Source: Culex pipiens pallens (Eukaryota; Arthropoda; Insecta; Diptera; Culicidae). From it: a stretch of DNA of 64,000 nt. The position numbers were made by a program, and so were the translations under genes. The DNA lies in assembly GCF_016801865.2 (NCBI RefSeq), contig NC_068938.1, positions 183,481,754 through 183,545,753 of the forward strand, written 5' to 3'. Below are positions 1 to 12,360 of this stretch, piece after piece (position 1 is the stretch's first letter; each line of letters opens with the position of its first letter). The notes beneath the pieces are model-generated. The model made no database searches and was not told where the DNA came from. It worked only from the letters and a program-made list of their open reading frames with translations.

Positions 1-928
1 CATAGCCATTTCCTTTAAGCACAACGGAAACAACCAATACAAATGTATAAAAAAGTTGTCAAGTTCGGGGGGTCCACAGCTAGCATTTTTTGTACGATTT
101 TTAAAATATATATTAAAAGTTTAAAATTAAAATATTTGAAAAACTTTTTTTTTATTTATTTGTTTACTAAAATTTTATGTATCTCAAAGGTCTATGGGTA
201 CTTCGGGATGTCCATGGTCATCCAAGGACTCCCTGGAGTTAAGATCTACGAGTCTACCGCCGTAACAAGCAATAGGTCGTCGGATTGTGACCCCAGATCT
301 TGTGCGTATAGCATCAGTGCATATGGTAGACTACTATATGAATATAATGGGATGTCCATGGTCATCCAAGGACTCCCTGGAGTTAAGATCTACGAGTCTA
401 CCACCGTAACAAGCAAGAAGTCATCGGATTTTGACCCCGGATCATGTGCGTATAGCATCAGTGCATATGGTAGACTACTATATGAATGTTTTGGAATGTC
501 CATAGTTATCCGAGGACTCCCTGGAGTTAATAGACTCGTAGATCTTAACTCCAGGGAGTCCTCGGATGGCCATGGACATTCCGACACATTCATACAGTAG
601 TCTACCATATGCACTGATGCTATACGCGCATGATGCGGGGTCAAAATCCGACGACCTCTTGCTTGTTACGGCGGTAGACTCGTAGATCTTAACTCCAGGA
701 AGTCCTTGGATGACCATGGACATCCCGAAGTACCCATATACCTTTGAGACGCTTAAAATTTTAGTAATCAAATATATTAAAAAAATATTTTTCAAATATT
801 TTAATTTTAACTTTTAATATTTATTTTAAAAATCGCACAGAAAATGCAAGTTGTGGACCCCCCGAACTTGACAACTTTTTTTACATTTGTATTGGTTGTT
901 TCCGTTGTGCTTAAAAAAAAAGGCTATG
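1..928. mobile_element. foldback element with 144-bp internal units
   Basis: The two ends are inverted copies: CATAGCC at position 1 faces GGCTATG at 922-928, and the match continues inward through the AACGGAAACAACCAATACAAA block, an AT-rich stretch and a GC-richer core. The left arm carries three direct units spaced 144 bp apart (GGGATG/GGAATG at 205, 349 and 493). The orientation flips near 530-548 and the right arm carries an inverted unit. The element may begin slightly before the window. Long open frames across it come from the repeated core and are not evidence of a gene. No transposase is visible, so it would be non-autonomous. Confidence 0.85.
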
Positions 929-2065
929 CACCAGGCGCTTCCATATTCTTGTAGATGGCTCATATAATTGGGAGGAGACGCATGGTTTTTTTTTAAATTG
1001 TTCAATTTTTTATGTTAAAAAATTTAAACCTTTCGCGTCAGTCCGCGTGGACATAAAATCAAATTCTGTCGATTGCATCGGATTCGGGGAAGCATTTTCT
1101 CTGAGGAACCGATGAGATATCGTGTTTCCCATGACACAAGTTTTGTTTTGTCGAGTATTGTTAGTATTAAAATATAAAAATGGAAAAAAATGATTCGTTA
1201 AATCTATGTAACCGATTCCACTTCCAATGTTGGTCAGCACACTTTCATTGAATTCTAACAGAGTATCGCCTATTCAGCCATTTTCTTCCAGTTCCACCAA
1301 TTTCCCTTAAAAATAACCGTAAAAGTCATCGCTACAAACCATCTGCTTCTCACCACAAAAGTTGCCTCCTTTGAAAAGCTCTATTTTGCTCTTTTATGCT
1401 GGCCCCATTCAACCACCGAAACCCGTCAGCAATCAACCGTGAATCGACCGCGAAAATGAACAATGTCACCGAAGTTGGACTATTCGACTGTAAAAAGCAC
1501 AACAAAAACTAAGTTTCATCTAATTTCTTCCAAGCCAGACAAAAGAACCTATTTTTCTAATTCGGGCATCTTTTCCGCGCCATTCGCGCGTGACATAACC
1601 TTAAAGTTTAATGGAGGCTTCTCGCGACATGGTGTCCATTGTGTAGCTCTTTTTTTTTGGGTTTAGTGAGTGTCTTTTTCGTTCATTTTATAAAATTTTC
1701 GTGTTCTTTGTTTGTGCCTTCTTTGCGTTACCAGGTAAAAGTAGCTCTTCTTGCTGTTTTTTATTATGATTCGGTGATTCTGTTATAAATAATCGAGCAG
1801 GTGTTACTTTTCCAGTTTTACTATTATGTCATTTATACAATTAATTTTTCATGTCCTCTGAAAAAAGAAACCTAATTTTATCGCATGTTATCTGCAGAAT
1901 ACCAGCCTTCAATCATAAAGCCATTTGAAATTTCAAATCATAATGTAAGAAGGAAAACATCACACCTTATCAACTGCCAAAAACTCGATCACAAACACAT
2001 CCTTCCTGAAAGCGACGTGTTCCTATTTGGTTCCATTAACTCATTTCTTATAGAAAAAAATAAAT
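929..2065. other. apparently single-copy non-coding stretch
   Basis: No convincing open frame, inverted repeat or match to another part of the window was seen. Composition is moderately AT-rich with several T runs (1,640-1,660). Confidence 0.5.
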
Positions 2066-3416
2066 GGGTAATTCTCCGCCAACTCACACAGCAGTTGCCC
2101 CGACCCCTCTTCGATTTGCGTGAAACTTTGTCTTAAGGGGTAACTTTTGTCCCTGATCACGAATCCGAGGTCCGTTTTTTGATATCTCGTGACGGAGGGG
2201 CGGTACGACCCCTTCCATTTTTGAACATGCGAAAAAAGAGGTGTTTTTCAATAATTTGCAGCCTGAAACGGTGATGAGATAGAAATTTGGTGTCAAAGAG
2301 ACTTTTATGTAAAATTAGACGCCCGATTTGATGGCGTACTCAGAATTCCGAAAAAACGTATTTTTCATCGAAAAAAACACTAAAAAAGTTTTAAAAATTC
2401 TCCCATTTTCCGTTACTCGACTGTAAAAAATTTTGGAACATGTCATTTTATGGGAAATTTAATGTACTTTTCGAATCTACATTGTCCCAGAAGGGTCATT
2501 TTTTCATTTAGAACAAAATTTTTCATTTTAAAATTTCGTGTTTTTTCTAACTTTGCAGGGTTATTTTTTAGAGTGTAACAATGTTCTACAAAGTTGTAGA
2601 GCAGACAATTACAAAAATTTTGATATATATACATAAGGGGTTTGCTTATAAACATCACAAGTTATCACGATTTTACGAAAAAAAGTTTTAAAAAAGTTGG
2701 TCGTCATCGATCATGGCCGTTCATGGTCACCCGCGACAGACACGGACGACGAAACAAAGAGAAACGCAAAAAGTAACTTTTTCAAAACTTTTTTTCGTAA
2801 AATCGCGATAACTTGTGATGTTTATAAGCAAACCCCTTATGTATATATATTAAAATTTTTGTAATTGTCTGCTCTACAACTTTGTAGAACATTGTTACAC
2901 TCTAAAAAATAACCCTGCAAAGTTAGAAAAAACACGAAATTTTAAAATGAAAAATTTTGTTCTAAATGAAAAAATGACCCTTCTGGGACAATGTAGATTC
3001 GAAAAGTACATTAAATTTCCCATAAAATGACATGTTCCAAAATTTTTTACAGTCGAGTAACGGAAAATGGGAGAATTTTTAAAACTTTTTTAGTGTTTTT
3101 TTCGATGAAAAATACGTTTTTTCGGAATTCTGAGTACGCCATCAAATCGGGCGTCTAATTTTACATAAAAGTCCCTTTGACACCAAATTTCTGTCTCATC
3201 ACCGTTTCAGGCTGCAAATTATTGAAAAACACCTCTTTTTTCGCATGTTCAAAAATGGAAGGGGTCGTACCGCCCCTCCGTCACGAGATATCAAAAAACG
3301 GACCTCGGATTCGTGATCAGGGACAAAAGTTACCCCTTAGGACAAAGTTTCACGCAAATCGAAGAGGGGTCGGGGCAACTTTTCCCGATTTCGTGTGAGT
3401 TGGTAGAGAATTACCC
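2066..3416. mobile_element. long inverted-repeat element (family D), complete copy
   Basis: The element begins GGGTAATTCTC (2,066) and ends GAGAATTACCC (3,416). The arms are inverted copies of roughly 620 bp that include a block around GGGGCGGTACGACCCC. They meet around a short GC-richer spacer at about 2,695-2,775. It is flanked on both sides by AAATAAAT (2,058-2,065 and 3,417-3,424), an 8-bp match that could be a target-site duplication. The flank is low complexity, so this is only suggestive. An 8-bp duplication would fit hAT- or P-type transposition. No transposase is present. Confidence 0.85.
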
Positions 3417-4073
3417 AAATAAATAAAAAGTAACAATTACAACAGAGAAAAAAAACTTCCACCCCCAAATTTGAGCCAGAAAAAGAAAACGAAACCATCC
3501 TTCACATTTTCAACATTTTATTCAGTTTTTCTTTTCCCATCGCCATTTTTCCCATTATCACGGCTCAAGCACTCAACAACACAACAATTGCAAAATAAAA
3601 CTTTTCCATTTTCCTCCCGCCGCCGATTCAGTTTTTTTTTTCATTTTTTTTCCATGTGTCTGTGTGTAAGTGTGCTTCTGTGATTGGAATGTATGTGTCT
3701 GTGCCTTATTCTCTGCGCCATTTTTTTCCAGCTTTCTTCTCATTTCATTTCTGTTGAGTGGAGTTACTGCAGTGTACGGCATTGTTGGGTGTGTCCCCCC
3801 GTCGCCCCTCTTTTTGGGGTGCCAAACATATTCTTTACTTTAGGGTGAAAGTGCCACCTTTGGCCATAACTGTCTTTTTAAAAACAAGCGATTGGGGTTG
3901 CGGAATGTTTCCTGAAACAAAAAATAGAAAAAATACTTATCAACGCATCATAATTGAATTTAACTTGAAAACGTGTTGTTCCTAGAAAACAATGTAAATG
4001 GTCCAAGGCTGAAATTTTAAAAAAATAGCTAATAATTTTATATAAATTTCACAATTATAATATATATACTATA

Positions 4074-4105
<32 letters not shown>
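3417..4105. other. single-copy stretch ending in a poly-A run
   Basis: This is a pyrimidine-rich stretch (3,480-3,760) with some GC-richer sequence near 3,780-3,900, then AT-rich DNA. It closes with an uninterrupted run of about 29 A at 4,077-4,105, exactly where the next family D copy starts. Open frames here lie in biased simple sequence and are not supported as genes. Confidence 0.5.
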
Positions 4106-4770
4106 CACTAAAAAAGTTTTAAAAATTCTCCCATTTTCCGTTACTCGACTGTAAAAAAATTTGGAACATGCCATTTTATGGGAAATTTAATGTACTTTTC
4201 GAATCTACATTGACCCAGAAGGGTCATTTTTTCATTTAGAACAAAAATTTTCATTTTAAAATTTCGTGTTTTTTCTAACTTTGCAGGGTTATTTTTTAGA
4301 GTAAAACAATGTTCTACAAAGTTGTAGAGCAGACAATTACAAAAATTTTGATATATAGACATAAGGGGTTTGCTTATAAATATCACGAGTTATCGTGGTT
4401 TTACGAAAAAAAGTTGGAAAATGGGAGAATTTTTAAAACTTTTTTAGTGTTTTTTTCGATGAAAAATACGTTTTTTCGGAATTTTGAGTACGCCATCAAA
4501 TCGGGCGACTAATTTTACATAAAAGTCCCTCTGACACCAAATTTCTATCTCATCACCGTTTCAGGCTGCAAATTATTGAAAAACACCTCTTTTTTCGCAA
4601 GTTCAAAAATGGAAGGGGTCGTACCGCCCCTCCGTCACGAGATATCAAAAAACGGACCTCAGATTCGTGATCAGGGACAAAAGTTACCCCTTAGGACAAA
4701 GTTTCACGCAAATCGAAGAGGGGTCGGGGCAACTTTTCCCGATTTCGTGTGAGTTGGTAGAGAATTACCC
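4106..4770. mobile_element. family D element, internally deleted and left-truncated copy
   Basis: From 4,106 to about 4,416 this matches the middle of the left arm of the 2,066-3,416 element. At about 4,416 it jumps directly to the right arm (GGAAAATGGGAGAATTTTT) and runs to GAGAATTACCC at 4,770. The loop and the inner arms are missing, and so is the left terminus, which is replaced by the poly-A run. The copy is therefore a dead deletion derivative. Confidence 0.85.
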
Positions 4771-6316
4771 TAATCCATACTAAAATCTTACAAAACTCCA
4801 AAAGTCATTATTTAAAAAAATATATTAAAATTAGTAAAATACACCAGCACTGAATTTTAGACAAAATACAAAAAAAAACTCATGAATGAAAGAAACTTAA
4901 TACGGTTGAATATTTATTCACAATTTATTTTTTTGAAGATTGATATGTTCAAAAACAATCAATAAAAAGCTATATTTTTTAAAGTTTTGGGTATGTTTAA
5001 GGTGACCTGTTTCCATTTTATAGCAATTCATTTCTATTTCAAGATTATTTAGATCATTTTTTGTTATTTCAAATTCTTTATAATTATTGTCAAGTTCCCT
5101 TTTTTGGCATTTCCTCTTGTTTCTTTTTCAGAAATTTTAAATTTAAAGCTGTGTAGGGCAATGGAGTCAACTTTATGTTATTAATGGACATTCTATCAAC
5201 ACAAAAAATACCGCTTTAATACAAAATCTATAAGACACAGTTTTTAAAACGATTCTTGCAGATGTTAGGTTTTTTACAAATATTTTAATTTAACATTTCA
5301 AAAAAGTTAACGAAATTCTATTGAATTTAATGCTTGAAAAAAGAACACATGGTTGAAAAAATTTTTTTTTTTTAATAAAGCGATGAAATACTAAATGTTT
5401 TTTGCATGACATCAAACTGAACAAAATTAATCGCAAAACAATTTTAACAAATATTGGGATATTCTAGTTTGTCTGAAGTAACTTAAAATACATATCAAGA
5501 TTTATAAAACACGTTTGAAAAAGGTATTCACATTAAATTGTTAAATTTAAATTAAAATTAATTAAATTACCTGATAACTGATACCTGCATAAATAAAAAA
5601 ATATGTAAATTTAAAAATATAGAAAACAATTTTCTTAACTTTATTTTAAAATATTTTATCCTTTTCTTGGCAAATCCATTGTAAGAATATCCAAGTACAT
5701 ACAAATGAACAAATAGTACAAATCATATTTGAGGAACTCCAAAACTCTATCAGGTTAAACAAAATACGAAATTGTGAATTGATTATTAACTAACAAAAAC
5801 TAATAAAATTGGATTATTTTTTTTAGAAAGTCAACCAATGGATTTATAAATTATTAACATGGTTTATGACAAAATGATTTTTGATAGCACAATTTTCAAA
5901 CTCAAATAAAAAAGTGTTCCATCCAACTATCAACTTGGTTCGACCTTCAGCTTGTAGGGGCCATCTGGGACTACCATCTGAGACTGAGAAAGCTTTGGGT
6001 TTAACAAATTAAATAGACACTTTTACTCATAGTGAATTTTTTGGCTGAAATTTTTTTATCGGGACTCTTAGATCCCATTTTCTGGTGATTATCATATTCG
6101 CGTTCCTGAGACAATTTCACAATAGAAACATGCAACTCAACCCTAAATTGTTCTTAAATTTTAAGAATTCTTCTTCCCAAAGCTTTTTAAAGGTCAAAAA
6201 ATTGTTTGTTAATGGATTTTTGGCGATTTTTTATATCGAAGCCCGTCTAGAAGCGAGGTTGGTTTGTAGAGGGTTAATTTGATTTCTAATAGGTACACAT
6301 ACCAATTATCATTTTT
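4771..6316. other. AT-rich non-coding stretch
   Basis: Very AT-rich DNA with no convincing gene and no repeat shared with the rest of the window. A slightly GC-richer patch lies near 5,935-6,000. Confidence 0.5.
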
Positions 6317-7240
6317 TTGCCTTCCTCACTGAGGTAAGGCTATAATCCTGCTCTAAAAATGAACTTCGTATAAAAACGTCGTAGACCCACCTTCATGTAT
6401 ACATATCGACTGAGAATCGAAAACTGAACAAATGTCTGTGTGTATGTGTGTGTGTATGTGTGTGTGTGTATGTGTGTGTGTATGTGTGTGTGTATGTATG
6501 TATGTGACCAACAAACTAGCTCATGTTTCTCGGCACTGGCTGAACCGATTTGACCCGAACTTGTTGCATTCGACTTGGTTTAGGGTCCCATAGATCGAGT
6601 TTTATACAGATTGAAGTTTCGATAAGTAGTTCAAAAGTTATGTATAAAAATGTGTTTTCACATATATTTGGATCTCACTTAACTGTATGTAAACTATGTC
6701 CGGGTCCATCATCCAACCCATCGTTGGTTAGGTTATCAAAAGACCTTTCCAAAGAGTCCAAAACATTGAAGATCTGGCAACCCTGTCTCAAGATATGGCC
6801 ACTTAAGTGATATTGATGTACTTTTTTGAAGCCGGATCTCACTTAAATGTATGTAAACTACGTCCGGGTCCATCATCCGACCAATCGTTGGTTAGATTAT
6901 CAAAAGACCTTTCCAACGAGTCTTAAACATTGAAGATCTGGCAGCCCTGTCTCGAGATATGGCCACTTAAGTGATATTGATGTACTTTTTTGAAGCCGGA
7001 TCTCACTTAAATGTATGTAAACTATGTCCGGGTCCATCATCCGACCCATTGTTGGTTAGGTTACCAAAAGACCTTTCCAACGAGTGCAAAACATCGAAGA
7101 TCTGGCAACCCTGTCTCGAGACATGGCCACTTAAGTGATATCGATGTACTTTTTGGAAGCCGGATATAAAAAATAGATGAAACTTGTGTACAGCCATTGT
7201 TGTGAGGAAGGCTCCAACCACATAGGTGGATTAAGTTAGT
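6317..7240 (+). mobile_element. family A repeat, copy 1, with (TG)n tract and 164-bp units
   Basis: It starts with TTGCCTTCCTCACTGAGG and ends with the GTGGATTAAGT motif, as do the copies at 27.8, 39.1 (inverted) and 59.2 kb. A TATCGACTGAGAATCGAAA block is followed by a TG-rich microsatellite (6,430-6,510). Unique to this copy are three direct units spaced exactly 164 bp apart (GGATCTC at 6,670, 6,834 and 6,998), with the start of a fourth at 7,162. Each unit holds the CGGGTCCATCATCCGACC block. The family has no clear terminal inverted repeat and no coding capacity here. Confidence 0.85.
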
Positions 7241-9658
7241 TTTTTAATTTCAAGACAATCAATCAAATAAAATAAACCAATACAGATACCACCTGCACTT
7301 GCAGTCCAATCTTCAAATTTTCACACGTAGAAGAAAATCGAGGGTGGGAGAGGGCTCCAAAAAGGTTCCAATCTATTTTCCTCCACTCGTAACCGTTCCT
7401 GGCGGCGGCTCATTGTGATTTGCCTCTTTTCGGTTTGGGCAAACGGAAAAAGCGAATCAGCTTTGGCGTAAGAAATAAAAGTAAATGTGAAGAAAATACA
7501 GCGGAAAAAGCAACCAGCAGCAACAAAAAAAAAAGAAGAAAAACTTCAATATCATTATTTTCAAGCATATAATAATACCACTCACACAATGTCTGCCGGG
7601 GCAGGTTTTTCCTACTCGCTTCAAAGTGGGGTGAAGTGGAAGTGGGTTGGGGTGGGGGGAGGAAATGAAAAACAGATTTTCGTGTGCGCCTCACTGTCTC
7701 TTTTTTGAAAAGGGGGTTGGTTGGAGGGGGTCGAGTAGGCAGAGTAACAATTCTCGTTAAATTTTCCCCAGTTTTTCCTGGCAAAACCAAGAGGGGAGCT
7801 TCGGTTGGTGCTGCTGTTTTTGTTGGGTGCGATGTAACAAAAACTGATAATAATGACGACGATGATAACGCGCAATACCCGCTCGGTGCCGGCGGAGAAT
7901 GAAGAGCACTTTTAGTTGAGCTCTGTGCAGGCATGTTAGAAAGAACTCCATGGGAAAATATTATCTTTATCATTGCTTAAAGTTAGAATTGTTAGAACGA
8001 TTTAGGCAATCATAAAATGTTTTTAATTGTTTAATTAATTTATTAAGAAAATTATGAAAAGTTATAATTTACTGTATTTTTACTTCAACCATCCCTGTTC
8101 TGAATGCCATCAGAGTAATAGTGTCACCCGGGAGAAAGGACCCGCGATTTTCAACTACACTGGCGCAATTTTCCTGGCCCTTTGAGCCTGACTCACAGTG
8201 AATGGCACTGAATGGCGATGAATAGAACGATGCTGGTGCACTGAACACCCCTGCTGGGGTTGGAGGGAGGTGCCCTTTTGTGACCAACGTCAAACAGCTA
8301 CAACAGCAGCAAAACTGCAAAGGCTTTTCAAATGACACTTTTTGTGCAACACGACAGTTTTCTGCACACAACACACTGGGGAGGTGGTGTTTAATTAAAA
8401 GAAATGGTTCGGTATTCACCGTTGAGCGATGAATGGAGAAAAGTTGACTGGAAAAAGGGGGCGGAAATTGAGCGCAGGTTCGCTAGAAAGGTCGAATCAT
8501 TTTATTTTTCGTTTGAAAAAAACGTCATAAGAATAACTTTCATAAAGCTCAACACATAAGTGATTTCCGAGACAAGCCACAATTCTGTTAATTTTGATCT
8601 GAGTTATTATTCAACGATTCTATTGAGAAACCCCAAGCACGATAATTAATTACACGAAAACTCATTTTCCATTTTCCCGGGACTTTTATTGCCGAACAGA
8701 AATACACAGCCGCTACAACAACAGCCGCAGCAAAAGCCCCTGAAACGCTCACTTGAGGTATGTATGAATAATTAATTAATTAAAAACATGCGCCAAACAT
8801 AAAGCCCAACACACTTCCCTCCTCACCCTCACCGCCCCACCCCGAAAACACTCTGAAAAGCCACAAAACCGGAACGTGTCACCAAACCAACCCTACCACA
8901 ATTCCTTTCGGAGCTCGTTCAACAACAATCCTTATCAATGTGGACCAACACCACCACCACCTCCCCTTGAAACAGTTTCCAAAACGACGATGGTGACGGC
9001 GGTTGCGACGTCGGAGTTGTACACGTGGGATCTCACACGAGACACGTGTGAGGTTTTTGAACATTTTGTTTTTTATCAATGCTCATTATTCACAGTGTTT
9101 CATCACTTTTCACCTTTATTGGAAAATTTGTTCATTTGAGTTAGTGATTTGGAAAACATGTATTTTTTGCACAATTATCTACAACAAAGTAAAATTTTTT
9201 GATTAAAAATTCTTTTTTAAAATAGGAAAATCAAATTTGCCGTTATAAAAGCAAATTAAAAAATAAATTTATAGGAAGCTTCTATTTTGATCCTTGTCAA
9301 TCAACTAACTGATGAAATCTCGATTATGTTTTATATATTCCATAGCCACTTAAATGATAAAGACTTTTTTAAAGTATTTGTCTTTCGACTCTAAGGCTTA
9401 TTTTTCTAAAATTTGAATCCAAAAGTATTACAAACTGCCACATTTGCCAGTTATCGATTAATTCTTTAATAAATCTACTGTCCCAAAATTCGAAAAACTG
9501 AATAAAGTCTGGAAGTGTCCTATTTTATTCCGATTGCTAAATTAACTCTTTATAAACTGCATTCCAAGTGTTTAATAATTAATACAACATTTTTTCAAGT
9601 TGCTTTATTTGACAAACACTTTTCTAACGTTATAAAAAGGTCAAAAACTAAAGCATAT
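7241..9658. other. single-copy, moderately GC-rich non-coding stretch
   Basis: This island lacks obvious mobile elements. It contains purine/pyrimidine runs (7,490-7,560; 7,620-7,740) and CCA/CAACA-rich stretches (8,700-8,990), which keep several unrelated frames open by chance. I could not identify conserved protein sequence. From 9,090 it becomes strongly AT-rich. It could hold intronic regulatory DNA, but nothing specific can be assigned. Confidence 0.45.
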
Positions 9659-10738
9659 GAGTCATTCAAGGTCAACTGAGTACACTTTTGGACTCGACCT
9701 TCACCGATTTGGACCAAACTTGGAGGGAACGTTCATCTATCGATAGTTAACAGAAATCCCAAGTTTGGTGCTGATTAGACCATCCCTCATTTTTTGGCAT
9801 CGCCCTCTTTTTGACGATTTTCAAAAAAACTTTTTTTTCTTTTAATCATAACTTTACAACTAGTTGAGCAAAAGACTTTCTACAGGTTGCATTTTATTGA
9901 AAATTGTCCAAGGAATTTGATCAAAATAAAATGTAGACCCTTAAATGCCCACTTAAATTATATTTTAGTGTTTTAAGAATTAAATATCAGTTTTGACCAA
10001 TTCCTTATGTTTTTATTTGTTTTATTGTATCACCATCGTGTTCCCCAGCCAATTCTACTTGATAATCCATGTAAACCTTAAACTAAAATGAACTAATGGC
10101 GAGATACAGCGATTTACCTGAAAAAAGTTTAATTTTGCGCTGCACTCTGTCCTATGAATTCAAATCCCAAATAAGTTTTTCACATATAAATGACGAACTA
10201 TGCGGGATTCATTCCTTTTTGTTGAAAAGTACACCATGTACTTCCAAGTGCTGCGCAAAATCATACTTTTTTCAGTAAAATTGCTGTATTTCGCCGATAG
10301 TTCAATTTAGTTTGAGGTCTACATTAATTATTATGTAAAATTGTCCGGGGAACACGATGGTGATAAAATAAATCAAATAAAAATATAAGATATAGGTCAA
10401 AACTGAATTTTCATACTTAAAACGTTAAAATATAATTATAGTGGGCATTTAAGGGTTAAAATTTTATTTTCATCGTATTCCTTGGACATTTTTCTTTAAA
10501 ATGCAGCCTGTAGAAAGTCTTTTGCTCAAATAGTTGCAGAGTTATGATTAAAAGAAAAAAAAAGATTTTTTTTAAAAACATCAAAAAAGAGGGCGGTGCC
10601 AAAAATAAAAGGAATGGTCTAATCAGCACCAAACTTGGGATTTCTGTTAACTATCGATAGATGAACGTTCCCTCCAAGTTTGGCCCAAATCGGTGAAGGT
10701 CGAGTCCAAAAGTGTACTCAGTTGACCTGGAATGACCC
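9659..10738. mobile_element. palindromic element (family G), copy 1
   Basis: The ends are GAGTCATTCAAGGTCAACTG and its inverted counterpart ending at 10,738. Both arms, about 540 bp each, contain the CTATCGATAG block, the ATCACCATCGTG block and a central CAGCG/CGCTG dyad, so nearly the whole element is a palindrome centred near 10,198. A second copy lies at 40,875-41,887 and a fragment at 56,209-56,313. No transposase is present. The 60-codon open frame at 10,096-10,278 spans the dyad centre. Confidence 0.9.
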
Positions 10739-11280
10739 ATAGAGCAAAATTATGATAAAAGTTTCTTCATTTATATTTTTTCAGGGCATTTAAAAAATGG
10801 TTCCAAAAATTAAAAAAATAATATATATACTTCTGATTGAATTCCGGGAATTCCCAGTAAATATTTGTTTTACAAGAATTCTCGGGATTTTTTTCCCGAG
10901 ACGAGAAATTGACCGCTCTAATTATAATGTAGCAATTATAAAAATGTGTATTTTGAATTCCCTGCGAGTGCTGTAAAACGCTGTTTTTAACTTGCATTTT
11001 AAAGAAAAAAATAGAAAATAGTTATATCTCTCCAAGCACGTATTACATGTTGACAGATTTTGTGTCTGTTAACATCTGAAATATATTCTTTAAAAATATT
11101 TACTCAAAATTTGCTCGCTCAAAAAAATCAAGAAAAGCTACTTCCGAAAAAGATGAGAGTCAGCAATACATATTTCCAAAATTAAAAAAACATAAAAACT
11201 AAAATTTTGCCACTTTTTTCTCTAATTACGATTACCTATAACGATCAGACCTAACCGTTATTTTTGTATCTGATTAATAA
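10739..11280. other. AT-rich non-coding stretch
   Basis: Between two elements; contains AT-rich DNA and a GAATTC-rich patch (10,838-10,970). Nothing recognisable. Confidence 0.45.
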
Positions 11281-12360
11281 GTAATGAGCAGTTCTCTACG
11301 GAATCGGTCTTTTTTCTTTAATTTTAATTTTTGTATTTTTTAATCCAGCTGAAACTTTTTTTGGTGCCTTCGGTATGCCCAAAGAAGCCATTTTGCATCA
11401 TTAGTTCGTTCATATAATTTTCCATACAAATTTGGCAGCTGTCCATACAAAAATGATATGTGAAAATTAAAAAATCTGAATCTTTTGAAGGAATTTTTTG
11501 ATCGATTTAGTGTCTTCGGCAAAGTTGTAGGTATGGATATGGACTACACTGAAAAAAAAATGATACACAGTAAAAAAATGGTGATCTATAATTTCACTTT
11601 TTGTCGCTAAAACTTGATTTGCAAAAAAACACATTTTTTTATATATGTTTTAGAAGACATCAAATGCCAACTATTCAGAAATTTCCAGAATGGGCAAAAA
11701 ATCTTTGACCGAGTTATAATTTTTTGAATCAATACAGATTTTTTCAAAAAATCGAAATGTTGGTCGCAAAAATTTCTCAACTTGAGTTTTCGATGTCAAA
11801 TCGAATTTGCAATCAAAAAGTTCTTAAGTGATTTTTTGACAAAGTGCAACGTTTTCATGTTAAATCCATTTTTAGGTGACTTTTTTGAAAATAGTCGCAG
11901 TATTTTGTTTTTAAAATTAGTGCCCATGTTTGCCCACCTTTGATTTTTTTTTTGAAAAGCTGAGAAAATTCTCTATATTTTGCTTTATTGAACTTTGTTG
12001 ATACTACCCTTAGTTGCTGAGATATTGCCATGCAAAGTTTAAAAATCAGAAAAAATGATGTTTTCTAAGTTCACCCAAACAACCCACCATTTTCTAATGT
12101 CGATGTCTCAGCAACTAATGGTCCGGTTTACAGTGTTAAAATATAAAACATTCGTGAAATCGATCTTTTCGAAAAAAATATTTTCAAAAATTTAAAATCA
12201 AAACTAACATTTCAAACGGGCCAAATATTCAATATTACGCCCTTTTGAAATCTTAGTCTTGATTTACAATGTTTGAAAATATTGTTTTCGAAAAGATCGT
12301 AAAATGGCTTCTTAGGCACCAAAAAAGTTTCACGCGGATTAAAAAATACAAAAAATGGTG
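11281..12360. mobile_element. family B repeat, copy 1 (uninterrupted)
   Basis: The left end (about 11,287) carries GAGCAGTTCTCTACGG, then a block with TTGGTGCCTTCGGTATGCCC and a GGCAGCTGTCCATAC motif. The right end (about 12,299-12,358) is an inverted, shortened version of the left block (CGTAAAATGGCTTCTTAGG). The family is therefore bounded by inverted repeats, although the right one is incomplete. Copies at 26.1 and 30.4 kb show the same order of blocks. No coding capacity seen. Confidence 0.7.

Noticed and set aside
43..600. 185-codon plus-strand frame
   Set aside because: It runs through the 144-bp units of the foldback; the peptide repeat only mirrors the DNA repeat.
7410..7973. 187-codon minus-strand frame
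   Set aside because: Lies in purine/pyrimidine-biased DNA with overlapping frames on both strands, no domain and no conserved composition.
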